A DNA stretch of 64,000 bases, taken from Tetmemena sp. SeJ-2015. Taxonomy: Eukaryota; Ciliophora; Spirotrichea; Sporadotrichida; Oxytrichidae. The notes beneath the pieces were generated by a model that worked only from the letters and a program-made list of their open reading frames with translations, had not been told where the DNA came from and made no database searches. Below, piece after piece: positions 11,648-23,619 of the stretch (the first letter of the stretch is position 1; each line of letters begins with the position of its first letter). Where the stretch lies: the NCBI GenBank assembly GCA_027382625.1, contig JAJKFJ010020898.1:245841-309840 (forward strand), given 5' to 3'. The position numbers and the translations under genes are program-made.

Positions 11648-14600
11648 ATGAATTAAAGCTTCAGAGTTTTAAGTCCTTAGCAAACATTCCTAGACATAGA
11701 GTTGATCTCTCCTTTGATCAAAGATCAAGCGCCAGCCAACAACAATAATGATTTCATAATCTAACTTCAAAGTCAATTGGAGGAGAAACAGGAATAAATA
11801 GCCTCTCTAAAACAGTAAAATAGTGTTTATGAGTGCAAATCCAAGACTTAAGCTAATAGGTCACTGATTTAATATCTCAAGTGAAAGATTTAGAAGATTA
11901 AAATACCGAACTTGCTTAAGAGCAGGACAATCTGAAAGTCTTATACCAAAAAACTCAGAATATAAATCAAGAGCTTAAAAAATAAGTGGAAAATGAAACT
12001 AAATCAGCAAGATTAGCCAAGAAGCAATTATAGGAGTAAGAAGCAATTCTCACTGAAGCTAATGAGAAAATTTAAGAATTGGAGGACGAAATAGAGAGGA
12101 AAGATCAATTAATTCAAGAGAAAGAGATGAGTTTAGAAACTTAAGTAACTCAGAGCAAAGCGAATGAGTAGAAACTCAAAGAGCAAATAAGACAAAGTTA
12201 ATTGAGATCCACTTAAGAGATTGAATAAATTAGCAAGGAATTTGAAAAAGCTAAGTTAGAATTGGAGGACAGCTAATTACAAAAGATAAGTCTTGATGCC
12301 AAGAACGAGGCTCTGCTCTCAGATATTTAAAAATCTCAGCAGAAAGTTCACTCTTTGCAAGAGAGTTTAAAGGAAGCTAAGTCTATAAGCAGGCAATAAG
12401 AGTAAAACGCCAACTTGAAAGATCTTGAGATTTAAAGATTGCAAGCTTAAATATAAGAGCAGCAATAAACTATTTAAGATTAGGAAGGAGAACTTAGTTC
12501 CATTTAAGACAATTAAAGGCAGAAAATTAAGACACTTTAAGAGTAATTGCAAGCTTTAAAGGCCTCAGAATAAAAATAACAAGCTCAAATTAAGGTTTAT
12601 GAAAGTTAGGTAGCGGATTTAGAAAATTAACTGCAAAATTTAGTAGAAGAGCATGAACTGTAAGAGACTAGATAAGCCACTTAGATTAATGAGATATCAT
12701 CGAAACTCAACTCTAAGGAATAAGAATGCTTATAATTAAAAGCTGAGAAGGAGAAATTGAATTTATTGAACTCTTAATCAAAGAGTCAAATAGAGGTTTC
12801 AAAAATTGAGAATGAGAGTTTGAAATAAACAATTGAGCATCTTGAAAGAAACCTAGGACAGTTAGAAAACTAAAGCTGCGTGAGAGATGAAGCTTAATAG
12901 CAACGCTGGGAGGGCGAAATTTTAAGCTTGAAGGAGGAAAGAGAAAATTACAAAAATCAATTGCAAGCATCATTCATTTAAACATTTCTTAATTGTTAAG
13001 TAAGCTCAGATAAAATTGAGAAATGAGATAGAGCAAAGCAGAGATTAGCTGACAGAGTCTCTAAATTAGTCTCAAAATGTAAATGAAGAGCTATAAGAAA
13101 CAATAAGAATATTGAAAGATGAAAAACATAGATTCTAAGAAGAAATTAAGACTCACAAGCAACTTAATGAAAATCAAGATTAACAATTCAAGTCTTAGCT
13201 TGTAGCTAAGGAAGCAGACATCAAAAGATTATAAGACTAGATTGAGGAGAGCAAGAATTTCTAGGAGGATCTTCTAAATTTGAATAGAGAACTCACTGCT
13301 AAAGTGGAGTCTAGTAATGTGAATTCAGAAGAAGTATAACAGCTTATGAATAGATTAAATCAGAAAATTTCTCAAAACTAAGAATTAGTTAACAAAATAT
13401 CAGATTTAGAAGATTTAAATTCTTAACTACAACAAGAGATCTAAAGCCAAAAATAAGAACAAGCTTAGGTTTAATAAGATTTAGATGTGGCGCATAAGCT
13501 GCTAAATCAATTCAAGAATAGCTCTCATAATTTTTAGCAATAAAATGAATCACTCAAAAAGGAAAGTTAATAGCTTAATCTTCAGCTCACCTCAAAGAAT
13601 AATGAAAATGTTTAGCTTCAAAGTAGGATTTAAGAATTACTAGATGAGATTAATTTAATTGAAGCAGAGAAATAAAATCTTGAGAAGTAGCTTGAAGCTG
13701 AATTAGAGAAGTAATCTCATTAGTAAATTGGTGAAAGCTAAGCAAATAGCAGCCTAGAAACTGAACTTAATAGGAAGCATTAAGAGTGTGAATTGCTAAA
13801 GCAGTCTATTAAATCCTTAAGGAATTCTTTCGAAGAGAGGCTGATAATATAGGATGAAAGAAACACAGCCATAGAGTTGGAACTAGCCATGCAGAAAGAG
13901 TTAGTGAAGATGCAAATAAACTTATAGAAGATATTCAGAACGAAAAAGTGGCACTCAAGTTAAGATTAAGGAACTTGATGGAGATAGTTGGCGGTGATTC
14001 CATGAGAGAGAACTTATAGAATGAGAGTCAAAAAGATGATTAATTGCATACTATACCAGAAGATGTGTAGGATGACCCTGACTTAGATATAGATCACTAT
14101 CTAGATAGATTGCAATCTGAATTGCTCAAGTAGCAAGCTAAACAGGAGATAATTTTAAAGTCTCTAAGCTTGACTAACTCTAACCTTAGACAAGAAATCG
14201 AAAAGTTTGAAGCCTAGAAATCAGAGATAGAAAATGAGGCAATAAGCCAAAAGAAAAAGAATGAGGAGTTGGAGAGCTAGCTATCTCAGGCGCTCTCGAA
14301 GTTACAAACTAATGACACAGATTTCAGAAAGCAACTTGATCTAGCTACTCTTATAAATAGACATAATGTAAATTTTACTCGAAAGGTTTAGAATTATAGA
14401 GATAAGGTGATATAGAAACAGAAGCAGATAAATTGCTTGGAGTAAGAGAAAAGAGAATTGTAGCAGAGTAAGGTAGATATCATGCTTAAGAGTGGAGTAG
14501 CCTCACCAGTCAATAACAGTATCAGAGAAATAGAATTACTCTAAAGACTGCAAAAGGCAGAAGCTGAACTATAGACATACAGATTAGCAGGTTAAAAAAG

Positions 14601-16830
14601 TTAAATCTTAATTTTATATGCCAGGTTTGTAGAATAATTAAGGAAATGCGAAACAGGAAAAGAGAAGAGTGACTGGAAATAGTGGAATGGGCAGTTATAT
14701 TGAGGATGAAAATTCCATAAAAGTAGATGAGAGTAGGATTGAGTAGATGGAAGATTAGCTTCAAAATATTAGAGTTAATAAATCATCCTTACTTATTTTC
14801 TTTAGAGGATAAATTTTAACTGCTAAAGAGTAATCTTAAAGTATTAACGTAGTAATTTCCTAATTTTAAATAAGTTTAAGTAATTCAAAAGCTAACAGAG
14901 ATCTTTTAAAAGCAGATAAAAGAGATAGTTCGCACTTTTTAGAATGAGAAAATACTTGCAAATAGACTTAATCACATGACCTCAGACTCCTAGTTAAAAG
15001 CAGTCCTAAATAATCAGTTCAAAATTCTCAGGATTTTCCAAACCCCACAGCCTAACTCTGAAAGTCAAAATTAGAGAATGCTTCTGATAGTGTAAAATAT
15101 ACTGAGTCAAGAATTAAGTGTAATAGATACTGAGCTTCTTAGCCCAGCGATACTCACATACTTGCTATCATACATTCCTTAAAATATATCCGAGGTGACT
15201 ATTGAGAATCTAATTTCTAGTACTTAGAGTTCATCTGCTGATAATCTTTCTCCAAAGAGGTAAAACAACAACTAGCAAGAGTAAAATGGCTCTGCAAATG
15301 AAGTAGAGAGGCATTTAAATAGATTTGAAGAAAAATTGAATGAGATAAGAGAGGAGAGATAGGAACTCTAATAGGAGCTGGCCATTTATAGGAACAAATT
15401 AGTAAATGGAAAGGGTTTTGAAGGAGTTGACTTAGAAATAATAGAGCGAGAGGATGATATAGACAGCTTGAATGACAAAAATTAGCAGATGAGAATTAAG
15501 ATTAAAGAGCTCGCAGAGGATAATCTACTTTTGAAGCATCGACTTTTGGAGTAGAATGAAATCTTGAAAACTTTTGCACTTCAGAAATAAGAGTTGCATT
15601 ATAATAAAGATTCTTCATCTTTCATTTCTCATTATATAAGGGAGATCTTCAACTCCAACTAAAGTTAATAAAGGCTCTACGATTTAACAGCAGCAACAAT
15701 AACAACAATAGCAAGAGAATGCCTAGATTGTGAAACTAAGAGACGAAAATGACTAGCTTAAATACTAGTTATCAGAATTAGAGCAGCAAATTGAGGAGAT
15801 GTAAGGAATCATCGAACAATTCTAGATGAACAGCAACTAGAAATAAAGTTTAGTTGAAGCTGGTGAAGTTCCCCCAATAACAAACACTTAAATAATGAGA
15901 CAGTAAAATGAAGAGCTGAGGAGGTTTACTGATTAAGAACTTAATGAGGGCTCTTTCTTGAATGACATTGGTGATGCCTAGATGTATGGAATATAAGGTC
16001 AGAATTAAAATAATGACGCTAACAACAAGCAGTAATTTTTCGAAAGCTAGATGAACGAAGATGGTGCGAATATATCATTAAAGTCCATACATTTGAGTTT
16101 ATTATGAATGATATGTTCGATTAATCATCACTTTATGGAGCTATATTAGAGGGAATAGATGGAGGTCAGTAAACTCAAAAGAAAGCTGGCAATGAAAATC
16201 AAAGAGTAGTTTCAGAGTATAATCAACAACAAGAGTCAAATCCGCCAAATGCAAATCTCATGAATAGGATAAAGTTGGAGAATCAAGAATTGAGAGAGGA
16301 AGTTTAAGAATTGCAAAGGGCTTTGGAAAAACTCGAAATAAACAATAGTGAATTGAACAGGTAGATTGAGAAACTACAAGAAGAGTTGACTGAGAAGGAT
16401 TAGAAACTGCTGCTCAATCCTGATAGCTCAGTGATGCTCTAGAATATAAAGGGAACACTGTTTTAATACTTGAGAGGATGTCCTATGTCAGATAAATCCA
16501 GTGAGCCACTATTGGAAGTGGTGATGTCATAGATTGGTTACACCAGAGAAGAGGTTGAAGATCTCAAAACATTTAGACGTAAAGGTAGAGATGCAAGCGT
16601 CAGTGGAAACTTAAGCAAATAGGATGGCTCATATATTGATGAGTTATTTTTTCTAAAATTTGAAAGACGATAATGGAGGCAGCCGCAGTCGCAAAGCATC
16701 CACCTCAGGAGGTGGCGCCATTGGAGGTATATTCGGAAACCTTCTAAGAAGAAAAGATTTCTAATTTTTTACTAGGTATATTAATTTCCTATTGATAAAG
16801 ATGGTGGAAGTAAAGAGTAGAGTTTAGTAA
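11648..16830 (+). CDS. golgin-like long coiled-coil protein with C-terminal GRIP-like domain
   Basis: A Gln/Glu/Lys-rich heptad-type coiled coil of about 1,550 residues ends in a GRIP-like segment (about 16437-16600; NIKGTLFQYLRG, then an LLEVVMSQIGYTREE-like half). This is the arrangement of golgins, which tether vesicles at the trans-Golgi through Arl-type GTPases. A Gly/Ser/Arg tail (ASTSGGGAIGG) follows. Frame changes are explained by short GT-AG introns: 11825-11859, 12995-13031, 13904-13938, 14591-14624, one or two in 14780-14880, and others near 15680, 16100 and 16645 (the last ending at GCAG before CCGCAGTCGC). The ATG at 11648 follows the stop of gene 1 with no spacer. The 3' end is uncertain because the tail frame runs into the inverted repeat. 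The GRIP call is by eye. Confidence 0.72.
16668..16830 (+). repeat. left arm of inverted repeat (golgin 3' end)
   Basis: This segment recurs as its reverse complement at about 17117-17304, with a spacer of roughly 290 bp. In the best part (16676-16770), the differences between the arms are all silent third-position changes in the frame encoding SRKASTSGGGAIGG and LLRRKDF. This identifies the reading frame and shows that both copies diverged under selection. Confidence 0.85.
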
Positions 16831-17116
16831 GTAGTTATTAACAATACTCATTTCAAAATCAAAGCAAACGGAGTGTTATTTAATAAAATTAAAACTCAAA
16901 GCTAGTTTCACCAAGGATTTTATCAAAATAGGAGAATAAAGTTTTTGGATATTTTGTAAATTATTATAGAAGATAAATCCCTTCTCCTTTACTCAAGGGA
17001 TAAAATTTGGTAAATTAATGTAATTTAATATAGAAATCTCTTTACTTATACATCACTTTCTTTGAAGGGGTCTCATGGGACTTGGATTAACTTAAGTGCT
17101 GCTATTCCCTCTTACC

Positions 17117-17171
17117 AAACTCTACTCTTTACTTCCACCATCCTAAACTCTACTCTTTACTTCCACCATCT
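17117..17171 (-). repeat. 27-bp tandem repeat, two copies
   Basis: A 27-bp unit (top strand AACTCTACTCTTTACTTCCA then CCATCCT) occurs twice here and once, inverted, at 16799-16826. On the coding strand each unit reads DGGSKEQSL, so the repeat is a whole-codon expansion of the golgin tail in the inverted copy. Confidence 0.7.
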
Positions 17172-17579
17172 TTAGCAATAAGTTATCAATATAGCTAGTA
17201 AAAAAATTAGAAATCTTTTCTTCTTAGAAGATTCCCGAATATTCCTCCAATGGCGCCACCTCCTGAGGTGGATGCTTTGCGACTGCGGCTACCTCCATTA
17301 TCGTATTCTATATGCTTAACATTCGGACTGCAATCATACGCTTTTGCAATCTCTAACCTTTACGTCTAAATATGTTTGGATAATCTTAACCTCTTCTCTG
17401 TGAACCATCAATGACATCACCAACAGCATCCACTGAAAAATTGCTTTGCAGATGAGAAAGTATAGGATCCAAGTTTGCAGCGTTGCCGTCGCTGGATTCT
17501 TGTTTACTAATCTATAGAAGGACATCTCTCTCAGAGTATATAAAACAGTCAAATAGTCCATTTGATTACAGCTACCTGG
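17117..17579 (-). pseudogene. inverted, decayed copy of golgin 3' end
   Basis: Read on the minus strand, 17579 to 17304 matches the GRIP-coding part of the golgin gene (shared GATGTCAT, CAGAGAAGAGGTTAAGAT and ATTTAGACGTAAAGG stretches), but indels and in-frame TGAs break the frame. From 17304 to 17170 it is almost identical to the functional 3' end, with only synonymous differences, and keeps the AG before CCGCAG of the last intron. The 3' tail of this copy reaches a TGA soon after the LLRRKDF codons. So the distal part stayed under constraint longer, or was converted from the intact copy, while the GRIP part decayed. Confidence 0.75.
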
Positions 17580-20500
17580 ATATACGAGGCATCATGAGTT
17601 CTTCTATCAAAGGGTTTGAGCAGCAGTCTTCTAAATAGAAAGAGCTTAATGTCTCAGTACTCTTCTGTATTGCTTAAATTCTACCTGGTTCATTCAAAGC
17701 TACTTGGTTATAGGGGATTTACTGATTTTTATCGACAACCTCAAAGCGAAGAGAAGAAGATGAGTAAATGCTTTGATTTACAAGCTTTAAGAATATAGAT
17801 TACAACAAAATCATATATTAATTCTTCCAATATCTATCTACCATTCTTGAATGTCTCTAAATATATATTATTATCGCTATGGTTCACAATGAGATGAATG
17901 AAAATCAAATTCCGTCAATTCATTGAGTTAACAGGGGTAATTGTGACACATATCTAGCTATATGTTTTGAATTTCATGTAATTGATCCTCAAAACTCTTT
18001 CAAGCCCCGATCTTTTTTTGAATCGCGCACTTCACGTTGATACTTAGTGAATCGATTCTCGATACCTTCGCAGCATAGATTATTAGAGAGGTTCTCCCAT
18101 AGAATACGTTTTCCATATGATCATATCCTTATCTCCTTCATATGAGATTCTGGCTAGGATCTAGTTCCTCGTTTGAAGAGATTCTGTCAGTCTATTTGTC
18201 ACGCAATTACTCATGAACTCGTCTTGAAATGCATATTTTCACATCACAAAACTCTATCCGTTGCAATTCAAGATAGACGACAAGCGCGTCTACTTTTAAG
18301 TACGGCTCTTCAATACATTAACGACTGATAGGATGTCCATTTTTTATCTATTAATGAATCTGAAAATATATTAACGTACTTAGCCGAACTATGCTATCAG
18401 TCCTCCAAGAGTGTATAGAGTAATAGATATGCCTCGTCGTGAGTTTGTATTGGTGACGCTACTAGTGTATACAGGAGAAAAGAGTGTCTACACCACATAC
18501 ACCAATTTCGGATCTTTTATTGACATAATTAGCGACGATAGTATTGGTTGAATCATTTATCTTTTGAGCCAGAGCTCCAATTAAGTAAGCACGATAAACA
18601 TAGAAGTTTACGAGTAATCGACAATCGTTAAATTATGATACAAGTGCGCTACATTTTAACTTGGCAGAATGAATCAGCGCACAGACAACAGAGCTTCATA
18701 GGGAGAGCCCCCCATAGTCTCTTTTCATCCCTACAGAACAGAGCCCTATCAAAACTGCGTAGAGCAGTATGTTGTCGTTCCCTTTAAGAAGATGTTCATT
18801 ATGAAGGCAATGGATAAAAAGACGGTGAGATCGCTATCTATAAACCTTATGCGCTCTCTTCACTCTTCTTTCAATTTACTCGGGTTCTGGCTCGAGTATA
18901 TTACACTCACACGATTTTAGTATATTCACTCCGTTGTGACTTTTAACCCTCAGCGTAGGCACTATGTATCATATATGAAGATATAAGGAGCTGAGATGGG
19001 AAATAGGCATACTATTAGTTACTACCATCCAAATCTAAGACTATCTTACTTTAAATGAACTCTCGTTTTTATTTTCTAATAATGTCGTTTCGATGTCTCA
19101 ATCCCTTATGTCTGCAATTAGCATGTTCGGATTCTTGAATGAGCTTTTGGCAAAGTGCATCACAACTTCTGCCTCCATTGCCTATAACCGAAGCATGTGT
19201 CTATGAATCGTTTTTACACTGGACACTGCCTCTTAGTTATAGGGGCTACACATCAGATCTTCTATATTATACTCTCTTCTTTCTGTTCTCAGTAAACGAC
19301 TGAACTTATAGCTTTCTATCTACTTAAAGAACTAAAATGGCTATTGCAAATATACAAATATAAAAAGTTCTATCCTATCGAATCTTTCATCTCGACGAGA
19401 TGACTTTAAATACACTGATGTGATCACTCAGTATATATAGTATCACAAGATAGGGCAAATGGTGATGCTCGAAGAATTGATGATGAATGTATCAAGATAT
19501 GCTAGATTATGGGGTTGTGTGCGACCGAATACTTATCTATCCACAATGGAATTCCAATAGTGAATAGGTGTTATAATGACAGGAAAAAGGTAGGATTGAT
19601 CCTAAGTTTCTTTATTCGTTAGAAGAGCCGATTACTTAAACGGTTAGAACCAATTTTATAGTGGCATTATTTAATATGATGACGGAGCGAGCGATATATA
19701 TGAAGCACATTAGAGGTACGAGCATTGCGACTTACACAGTGTTAATGTAGTTCTATATGAGTACAATTCGGGAATTTGCAAGTTCGAAGAGTGTGAATCT
19801 AATGGGCTTTAATTACAAGTTCCAACATGGACACCGTTAGCATTTCCCTCAAATATCTTCGAAAACCTCCAATACATTCGGTAAAGCCAGGCACATTTTT
19901 TGGCCGTCATAATGTCATTTAGGACTTAAAGCTCATTGATTTAGACGTGCATCCTAAGTGTGCTCTCGGCTGAAAAGACACCTTCTTTGAATTGCTTCAC
20001 TAATGATTTTGGATAATATATGCAATGTGAGTAGATCGCCATCATTTTAGCATTCACTTTCTTTTCTCCTCAATCTCCGATGCCTTGTGTATAAATTGCT
20101 TTTTCGGGGCTTTCATTGATATACCAATTGCTTCTACCTATCATCCCTCCCTTCATTAAGTAAGATGCCAAGTGCCAGGGGGTTTTCTCTATACACTTAG
20201 ATTTAAACTCTTAACTAAAAAAACCTTACTCACATAAAAGGAAAGTAGGGATACATCTCTTGCACCATGTCAAGCCTTGAGCCTCAAAACTTTTACTATA
20301 TTTCTTCGCTGGATACCTAGTTCATCTTGGGCTTTCTTTTTGGGGCTCGTTCTCATAAGAGTCGGCACTTCTTATTAGACGTTAGAACTTTTCTTTCTTG
20401 TGTGCCATCCTTTCAATGAATCTTCTCTTTTGAGGTTATCTCATTGCATCAGTACACTGCATCGCTAATGGACGCTCAACAAAATGATAGTAATACCTTC

Positions 20501-21400
20501 GATGTTCTGGAACTTTCTTGTTGAGAGTTGTTTCCTTGCTTTAGGAAGGATTCATAATAGGGAGCCCTACAGCCGGCATCTCACCATCGCATTAACTCAG
20601 TCACTATCATTATTGTTAGGTGACTTGAGATTCTCAGTGATCCTTCTTTGGGGGAAGAAAGGCAGATTGTTTGGGAGTAGAACTGCATACTCATCGTGAA
20701 CATGATTGTAGTTCTGGAGAGTCTTTCTTCCTTCCTCATCAGAAAGAATTGCTTGAGGAACGAGCTCTGTTGTTCCATACTGCTCGGCACCAGGAAACAA
20801 AGATCAACAATTTAACGAACTAATAGATTTCAAATATGTTACTCAGTCACTCTGATATGATTCCAGGAATGTATGATCAGTATGTCAGATAATGTAGAGC
20901 TTCTTACTTAGCTAATACGGCTGGTGAGGGTCTGTTGAGTCTTCCTTCTGAAGTAAGTCGGAAATCATCTGCTATTATGCACCCTCCAACGAGGACCAGG
21001 CTCGATTGCACGTACTTTTACTGGATTTCATTCACGACTCTTATCGCTTACAATTCCTTCCAAGTTTTCCCACATCCTTAATTTGTCGTACCTTTGCAGG
21101 ATGAATTAGACGTTGTTGCTAATTCGAAGAGATTCGAATTTTGGAGTATATATAAATTAAAGTCACTTGAGATCTGAAGATCCGAACTGGATAGCACCTA
21201 AAGTTCTTTAACTATTATAATAGTGAGATCTAGACCTTTATAAGAGCATGTATTGATGCAAGATGAATTAGATAGGAGCATAGAGGAATATTACACGAAT
21301 CAGGGTGACTAGAAGTTGGTGAAAAGAATTCAAGGAGTTATCCTTACTATGTATTGTAATGTGTTGTGATTTCATATTGAAACAAAGTACCGATTTCATC
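17580..21400. other. germline-limited stretch, no gene recognised
   Basis: No reading frame longer than about 75 codons, no recognised RNA gene and no clear element end. The minus-strand stretch near 20800-20597 (65 codons, ending SPNNNDSD) looks like protein but matches nothing I know. A minus-strand piece near 20190-20070 contains YINES in a context faintly like the first catalytic Asp region of the transposase at 44.6 kb. From the order of genes in the related copies, a decayed transposase and accessory gene would be expected here, but I cannot show them. Confidence 0.4.
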
Positions 21401-23393
21401 ATTACGTCTAAAATAACTTAAAGATAAGCAGCAAGGCTAGGAAACTATCCTCAAGATTGCCTTCTTTATTGGTCACTTATATTTTAGATAGACAGTCTAT
21501 CAACTCTGTGCTGACGTCTGTAGGAATCGACTTATAGAAATTCAGTAAGCCAAGGCTATCTCTTTTAAGCAACACATCTTCAGTCTCGACGCTAATTTTG
21601 ATTCTATTAATAACATGGTTGCGAAGGGAATTTAGGGAGCACTACTTAACTGCCGCTTTTTGACTTAAATTTTGCCGTATCGCCAAAAGTGAAGCATCAA
21701 AGCTTAAGGAGATAAAAGACTGGAGCTATGCTAATGAAAAAGTAAGAAAAGATGATAGAAAACCACTCTTAACATAATCTACGTGACCTATTCTCACTGG
21801 GGAGTTTTAATTTCGTTGCACTGATGAAGTCCTCCGGCGGGTGAGTGCTATCACTAGGCAATCACGCATAAAACACACTATAGTAATAAGTGGCAGGCCT
21901 TACAAAATTGGCTAAAACTTGAACTATTAAGATGGCAACAAGCAAAGCCGTAGCTAAGAGACAAGCTCTAAACCTTCGCAAACCACATAGCTAAACTTAA
22001 TCGTCGGCAACAGCAACCAAAGCAAGGATGCTGTGTGACTAAGTGCACATTGGAAGCTCTCTAACTTGAGCTCTGAGCAAACCGAGATTCTGTGCTTTAA
22101 ATTGTCAAGGGCCAAGAGTGATGAGAAGATCGTGGGCGTTTAAAACTTCGGCACCCTGATGCCAAAAAACCTCTGTTTGTGCTGCCAGAGATCATGAGAG
22201 AAAGAAAGCTTTTTGAATGCCGATAATTGTCAGCGACATGTTCGAATATCCCTCAGAGTCCAACGGCACTCATCAAGGAGTCACTCACGACGCAACCTAA
22301 GATCTATACTGAATGCCATATAAGAAAGTGGACGGTCGCTACCTTGCTCAACTTGTGAGCAGACATTCTCTCACTCTGCTTTCCTTCAAGAAACACATGG
22401 AGCAAGAAGCATGGCTAGTTCGTAATTGAAGGATAAAGAAAGTTTAAGATGGTGCCAGCTAGAGCAAGTATTCAGAATTAATCCCATTGACCAAGGTTCA
22501 ACTAAAGAGGAAGCAAGAGGAGAAGCTGAGGAAGATTGAGTTTCATGAATCAGAAGCCTCAGTGTATGGTGTCAGTAAAGTTTCAGTTAGCCTAAAATAA
22601 TGACTCCATGCTTGAGAGTCTGTATACTTTGGAGGAGTGCGTTCAAAATTACCTCCACCTTGCTGATACGAAGCGAAGAAGACACATCATACAAGAAGAG
22701 ATATGCTACAAGATTCTTACGAATTAACCTTGTAAAGATAGGAAGAGGAGGCTCTTGCCGCCTTCGCCCACCATACAAGAACTGAAGGTGTTGAGAAGAA
22801 GCGAGGGACAAAAACTTGAGTACGTTCTTAACTTGCTGGTGTTACTTTAGTGCGATCATGATTACAACAATATCATCGCATCGCCTTCCTAAATGGGCAG
22901 ATTCAACTACTAAGAGAATTTGTCTCAGCACTCAGGCGCAAGATTTAGTATAGCCTTTCACTGCTATGTGCTCACTGACTGCTCCGTTCAGACGGAGTAT
23001 GGAGTTGGCAAACTGGAGCATTGGGATTCGTGCACAAGAGATCATCAAAGCGCAAGAAACATCATATAAATGCTTGAACCAGTCCAGAGCCAACTGTCAA
23101 GACTTGACAGAGTTGTAAAAGAAGAGAAACATTGAGGAAGCATCGGTGCAAGGAACTGCAGGCTACCTCCCATAGAGACAGACTTGGCTCAACGGTTCAG
23201 TCCAGTGGGACATTTGGTCTATAGTTGTAATCCAATCAAACTTGAATGCGATATGAAACCCGATGAATACTCCTCGTGTGAAAGTGAAGATGATGCAATA
23301 TAACTCGCAACAAGACATTGTAAGATAAGACAAAGGGTAACAGATCCTTTGAAAAGTAGTAAAACAAGGAGTAATAATTCAAGCAACTTATGA
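21400..23393 (+). pseudogene. transposon end gene, copy A (conserved, unknown function)
   Basis: The best part is an open frame from ATG 22545 to TGA 23391 (282 codons) interrupted by a single TGA at 23133. Upstream, 21.4-22.5 kb, coding-like pieces in several frames (LSSEQTEILCFKLSRAKSDE; LFVLPEIMRERKLFECR) belong to the same protein. Copy B on the opposite strand at 29.6-31.45 kb is homologous along its length: VSVKFQL vs VSVSFQL, MLESLYTLEE vs MLETLLPFEE, and a shared tail HLVYSCN...ECDMKPDE...CESEDDA. The tail sits about 200-300 bp from a telomere-like repeat in both copies. By position this could be the counterpart of the 57-kDa TBE gene, but I see no clear kinase or zinc-finger motif, so no function is given. 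Confidence 0.6.
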
Positions 23394-23598
23394 AACTTAC
23401 ACTCAGTTTATCTGAGTACCGAGGAAAGCACTTAAAGGTATTTTAAATAAATTCAATCAATAATTATTTATAGCATATTAGAAACAGCTGACCTCTAGCT
23501 GACTGAATTAGGGTTAAAATTTTAAGCCTTAGATTATATATTTTGAATGAAGAATTTAATTAAATAAAATTATTTTCATTTTTTTATCATAAATTAAT

Positions 23599-23614
23599 GG
23601 GGTCTTTGGGGTTT
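23599..23614 (+). repeat. telomere-like repeat, right end of transposon copy A
   Basis: G4-TCTTT-G4-TTT. It differs from two units of the ciliate telomere repeat (G4T4G4) by one inserted C and lies about 200 bp downstream of the copy-A end gene stop, as expected for the right tip of a telomere-bearing element. Confidence 0.6.
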
Positions 23615-23619
23615 GAGTT

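Larger units (their letters stand above)
20400..23614 (+). mobile_element. decayed TBE-like element, copy A (left limit unknown)
   Basis: Defined by the copy-A end gene and the telomere-like tip at 23599. In the GC-rich copy the order toward this tip is transposase (-), accessory (+), end gene (+). The first two are not recognisable here, so the left limit is arbitrary. Confidence 0.45.

Noticed and set aside
20175..20186. G5T4 at 20176 as another telomeric tip
   Set aside because: It is a single unit without a second repeat, with no neighbouring element gene in the right place.
21815..21845. CTGATGA motif as a hammerhead ribozyme core
   Set aside because: The required GAAA core half and stems are absent at the proper distance.
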